Origin: Chloroflexota bacterium
GTDB taxonomy: Bacteria > Chloroflexota > Limnocylindria > Limnocylindrales > CSP1-4
Assembly: GCA_021790375.1 (NCBI GenBank)
Contig: JAJYEB010000062.1
Coordinates: forward strand, 1-8,999
Length of the DNA: 8,999 nucleotides
Direction: 5' to 3'
Position 1 is the stretch's first letter. Each line of letters opens with the position of its first letter. The notes under the pieces are model-generated. The model had not been told where the DNA came from and did not search any database. It saw nothing but the letters and a program-made list of their open reading frames with translations. Of the stretch, positions 6,908 to 8,999 are shown in pieces. A program made the translations under genes and the position numbers.

Positions 6908-6918
6908 GTTCCTCCCTC
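6908..6918 (-). promoter_or_regulatory. Shine-Dalgarno of the FAD oxidoreductase gene
   Basis: The minus strand reads GAGGGAGGAAC directly before the ATG at 6907. GAGG with a 7-nt spacer fixes this start and excludes the long upstream open frame, which is antisense-type noise from the MFS region. Confidence 0.7.
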
Positions 6919-6954
6919 GGGCGGGTGTACCGCCTGCCCGGCCGCTCGGGCACG

Positions 6955-6975
6955 GCGCGCCTGCGGCGGGCGCGC
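6955..6975 (-). terminator. GC-rich hairpin after the MFS gene, weak terminator candidate
   Basis: GCGCGCC (6955-6961) pairs with GGCGCGC (6969-6975) around a 7-nt loop, about 25 nt after the MFS stop. A second 6-bp stem (TGCCCG 6935-6940 with CGGGCA 6947-6952) follows. No T-tract is present, and such stems are common by chance at this GC content, so read-through into the oxidoreductase gene is quite possible. Confidence 0.25.
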
Positions 6976-6999
6976 GCGGGGACCGGGGACCGGCCCAGT

Positions 7000-8412
7000 C
7001 TAGTCCTGCGATCGACCCTCGACGGCACCGTCCGGCCGCTCCCACGGGGGCGGCGGCTCGCGCATCGTGCGGACGGGCGAGAACACCAGCCACAGCACGG
7101 TGACCAGTCCACCCACGGCTCCCACGGCGATCCCGGCGCGCACCCCGATCGCCGTCCCCAGCGCCCCGCCGATCAGCGATCCGATCGGGAACACGCCCCA
7201 CACCAGGAAGCGCATCGAGGCGTTCATCCTCCCCTGCAGCCGGTCCGGCGTGATGGACTGGCGCAGGCTGACCTGGTTGATGTTGTAGATCACGCTGCCC
7301 GCCGACCCGAGGAACATCGATCCGAACAGGAGCGGCATGGCGGTCGCAGGGCCCGCGACCGGCACCAGCAGGTTCGCCAGCGATCCTATGAAGATCGCCC
7401 AAATCAGCGTGTTGCCCAGCCCGATCCAGCCGGACAACCGCCCGGCGAGCAGCGCGCCGGCCATCGATCCGACGTTCGCGAGGGCGAACGCGATTCCGAT
7501 CTGGAACGCGTTGAGCCGCAGGTCGTGCGTCGCGAACAGGAACAGGGTGGCAAACGAGATCGAGCCGAACAGGTTGGAGGTCGCGGTGGTGGCCGCGATC
7601 GACCGGAGCACACGGTTGCCCAGCACCACGCCGAGCCCCTCGCGGATCTCGTGCACCATGTGACGCCGCTGTTCCGGTGGCACGGGCCGGGGCTCCGGCT
7701 TGCGGATCCACAGCAGCATCGCCGCGCTGAAGAAGAACGACAGCGAGTCGAACAGGACGGCCTCGGCCGCCCCCAGCACGGCGACCAGGGCCCCACCCAC
7801 CCCGGGACCGCCCGTCTGCGCCGCCGAGCGCGACAGCTCCATCTTGGAGTTGCCCTCGATGAGATGCTCCCGCTCCACCAGGGCCGGCATGTACGACTGG
7901 TACGAGACGTCGAAGAACACGGTGGCGGCGCCCGTGATCAGCGAGACGGCGTACAGCAGCGGGATCGAGAGGTGCCCGGTGATCCCGGCGATCGGCACCG
8001 AGAGGAGGGCGATTCCGCGGACGAGGTCGCCGGCGATCAGGATCGGCTTCCTGCGCATCCGGTCCACCCACACTCCCGCCGGCAGGCTGATCAGCAGGAA
8101 CGGCAGCATCTGCAGGGCGGAGAGGATCCCCATCTCGGCCGGCGTGGCGTTCAGCGTCACCGCGGCGGCGAGGGGAATCGCGATCTGGGTGATCTGGGAC
8201 CCGAACTCGCTGACGGTCTCGCCCACCCACAGCTTCAGGAAGCCCGGGTTGTGCCAGAGCGACCTGGCGGTGCGCTCGACGGCGGGCGGAAGCGCGATCG
8301 CGAGCGCGTCGGCCGGCGGGTCCATCGCGGCCGCGACCGGTCCGCCCGGGCCGGTGGCCTCGCGGGCGGTCGTCGGATCCGGCGACCGGGTCGGATCGGG
8401 GGAAACGGGCAT
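7000..8412 (-). CDS. MFS transporter, MFS_3 / EntS-MefA-like exporter
   Basis: A 470-residue major facilitator with about 12 hydrophobic segments between residues 60 and 447. The loop GVWVDRMRRKP (113-123) is the MFS motif A between TM2 and TM3. The blocks FFDVSYQSYMPALVERE (166-182) and NINQVSLRQSITPDRLQGR (377-395) are typical of the MFS_3 group, which contains enterobactin exporter EntS and macrolide efflux proteins, so proton-driven export of a small molecule across the inner membrane is likely; the substrate is unknown. A Pro/Ala-rich cytoplasmic N-terminus of about 50 residues precedes the fold. ATG at 8460, 8442 and 8412 are in frame; 8412 is preferred because TAGACT ends 7 nt upstream, and the extra residues of the longer forms are low-complexity repeats. 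It is divergent from fabI with a 98-nt gap. Confidence 0.9.
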   Translation of the reverse strand: MPVSPDPTRSPDPTTAREATGPGGPVAAAMDPPADALAIALPPAVERTARSLWHNPGFLKLWVGETVSEFGSQITQIAIPLAAAVTLNATPAEMGILSALQMLPFLLISLPAGVWVDRMRRKPILIAGDLVRGIALLSVPIAGITGHLSIPLLYAVSLITGAATVFFDVSYQSYMPALVEREHLIEGNSKMELSRSAAQTGGPGVGGALVAVLGAAEAVLFDSLSFFFSAAMLLWIRKPEPRPVPPEQRRHMVHEIREGLGVVLGNRVLRSIAATTATSNLFGSISFATLFLFATHDLRLNAFQIGIAFALANVGSMAGALLAGRLSGWIGLGNTLIWAIFIGSLANLLVPVAGPATAMPLLFGSMFLGSAGSVIYNINQVSLRQSITPDRLQGRMNASMRFLVWGVFPIGSLIGGALGTAIGVRAGIAVGAVGGLVTVLWLVFSPVRTMREPPPPWERPDGAVEGRSQD

Positions 8413-8419
8413 GGGCGGG

Positions 8420-8425
8420 AGTCTA
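8420..8425 (-). promoter_or_regulatory. candidate -10 (TAGACT) of leaderless MFS mRNA
   Basis: On the minus strand TAGACT is followed by the 7-nt CCCGCCC and then ATG at 8412. There is no Shine-Dalgarno. It supports the shortest of three in-frame starts. Confidence 0.5.
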
Positions 8426-8426
8426 T

Positions 8427-8462
8427 CGGACGGCGGGGCCATCCCGGACGGCGGAGGCATCG
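8427..8462. repeat. 18-bp imperfect tandem repeat upstream of the MFS gene
   Basis: Two copies beginning CGGACGGCGG at 8427 and 8445 differ at three of 18 positions. They lie immediately upstream of the TAGACT hexamer in the MFS/fabI divergent region. If the longer MFS start were used, they would encode MPPPSG and MAPPSD. Confidence 0.6.
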
Positions 8463-8479
8463 GATGGGCCGGGTTCCGG

Positions 8480-8485
8480 TACCCT
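8480..8485 (+). promoter_or_regulatory. candidate -10 (TACCCT) of fabI
   Basis: TACCCT lies 25 nt before the fabI ATG. A transcription start near 8492 would leave a short leader of about 19 nt that still contains the Shine-Dalgarno. No convincing -35 is visible. Confidence 0.35.
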
Positions 8486-8497
8486 CCGCGCAGCAGC

Positions 8498-8507
8498 GGA
8501 GGAGGGG
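8498..8507 (+). promoter_or_regulatory. Shine-Dalgarno of fabI
   Basis: GGAGGAGGGG precedes the ATG at 8511, with an 8-nt spacer from the first GGAGG. It is the strongest ribosome binding site in the window and supports this start. Confidence 0.75.
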
Positions 8508-8510
8508 ACG

Positions 8511-8999
8511 ATGGGGTTGCTCGACGGCAGACGGGCGCTGGTCTTCGGCGTGGCCAACGACCATTCGATCGCCTGGGGGATCGCGAAGGCGCTCCACGCG
8601 GAAGGGGCGACGCTCGGCCTCAGCTCGCTGGAATCGCTGCTCGACCGGCGCGTGCGCCCGCTGGCGGCACAGCTCGGCGTCGAGTTCGTGGAGCCCTGCG
8701 ACGTCGCCGACGACGCGCAGATCGCGCGCGTGTTCGACCGGTGGCGCGAGCGCTACGGCGATCTTGACGTGCTGGTGCACGCGCTGGCGTTCGCGAACCG
8801 CGAGGATCTCGACGGCGCGTTCGTCGAGACCAGCCGCGAGGGGTTTCACCGCGCGCTCGACGTGAGCGCCTACTCCCTGACGGCCATCACCCGGGGCGCG
8901 CTGCCGCTCCTTCGTCCGGGGGCCAGCGTGATCACGCTGACCTACCTGGGCGCGGAGCGGGCGGTCCCCCACTACAACGTGATGGGTGTGGCCAAGGCG
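8511..8999 (+). CDS. fabI: enoyl-[acyl-carrier-protein] reductase FabI (N-terminal part, runs off right edge)
   Basis: The first 163 residues of a short-chain dehydrogenase-type enoyl-ACP reductase, which reduces trans-2-enoyl-ACP with NAD(P)H in the last step of the fatty-acid elongation cycle. GVANDHSIAWGIA (13-25) is the FabI-specific form of the Rossmann cofactor loop; SSLES (38-42) and CDVADD (63-68) follow the cofactor-binding strands. LVHALAFANREDL (88-100) and FVETSREGFHRALDVSAYSL (104-123) match FabI blocks. TYLGAERAVPHYNVMGVAK (144-162) supplies Y145 and the catalytic Y155 and K162 in the Y-x6-K spacing that separates FabI from ordinary short-chain dehydrogenases. The C-terminal substrate-binding part is outside the window. 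It has its own Shine-Dalgarno and a likely promoter divergent from the MFS gene; no functional link to the neighbours is seen. Confidence 0.95.
   Translation, partial: MGLLDGRRALVFGVANDHSIAWGIAKALHAEGATLGLSSLESLLDRRVRPLAAQLGVEFVEPCDVADDAQIARVFDRWRERYGDLDVLVHALAFANREDLDGAFVETSREGFHRALDVSAYSLTAITRGALPLLRPGASVITLTYLGAERAVPHYNVMGVAKA

Noticed and set aside
6908..6999. Possible small RNA or riboswitch between the MFS and oxidoreductase genes
   Set aside because: Only two short GC stems are visible, which are expected by chance at this base composition; no known riboswitch core or T-tract is present.
8413..8460. Longer MFS N-terminus starting at 8460 or 8442
   Set aside because: The added residues come from a Pro-rich tandem repeat, there is no ribosome binding site, and a -10-like TAGACT sits inside this stretch just before the ATG at 8412.
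6808..8865. Long plus-strand open frame across the MFS gene
   Set aside because: The composition is Arg/His/Gln-rich shadow sequence without domains. The opposite strand encodes a clear 12-segment transporter, and the right end overlaps fabI in the wrong frame.

Overview
The window is very GC-rich, uses C/G at most third codon positions, and is densely packed: six complete or near-complete genes and two edge-truncated genes account for nearly all bases, and the longest non-coding stretch is about 207 bp. Gene content (a short-type DUF3417 alpha-glucan phosphorylase, a GH57 enzyme and a GT5 glycogen synthase in one locus), the base composition and the apparent leaderless promoters fit a high-GC bacterium such as a Chloroflexota lineage (Limnocylindria- or Thermomicrobia-like). 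That placement is an inference from style, not from a marker gene, and a high-GC actinobacterial or related origin cannot be excluded.

Left part (1-4298), glycogen / alpha-glucan metabolism. A GH57 gene (N-terminus only, running off the left edge) follows the alpha-glucan phosphorylase gene glgP on the minus strand, probably as an operon. Divergently, on the plus strand, lies glycogen synthase glgA. The shared 207-bp divergent region holds a 19-bp dyad and a small tandem duplication that includes the probable -10 element of glgA. GlgA would build alpha-1,4-glucan, GlgP would release glucose-1-phosphate from it, and the GH57 enzyme would rearrange or branch the chains. No glgC or glgB is seen in this window.

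Middle (4295-8412), three minus-strand genes: MFS_3-type exporter, then a DAO-family FAD-dependent oxidoreductase carrying an unusual 24-bp in-frame minisatellite, then an alpha/beta hydrolase. The hydrolase is convergent with glgA, and the two genes share a CTAG tetranucleotide as both stop codons. No firm common pathway can be assigned to these three genes.

Right edge (8511-8999): the N-terminal 163 residues of an enoyl-ACP reductase (FabI), divergent from the MFS gene.

A recurring promoter pattern is visible. glgA, the hydrolase and the MFS gene each have a TANNNT hexamer ending 6-8 nt before the start codon and no Shine-Dalgarno, as expected for leaderless mRNAs. In contrast, the GH57, FAD oxidoreductase and fabI genes have strong purine-rich Shine-Dalgarno sequences. 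I found no convincing novel defence, mobile or RNA system; the most unusual items are the coding minisatellite, the leaderless promoter pattern and the architecture of the glgP/glgA divergent region.
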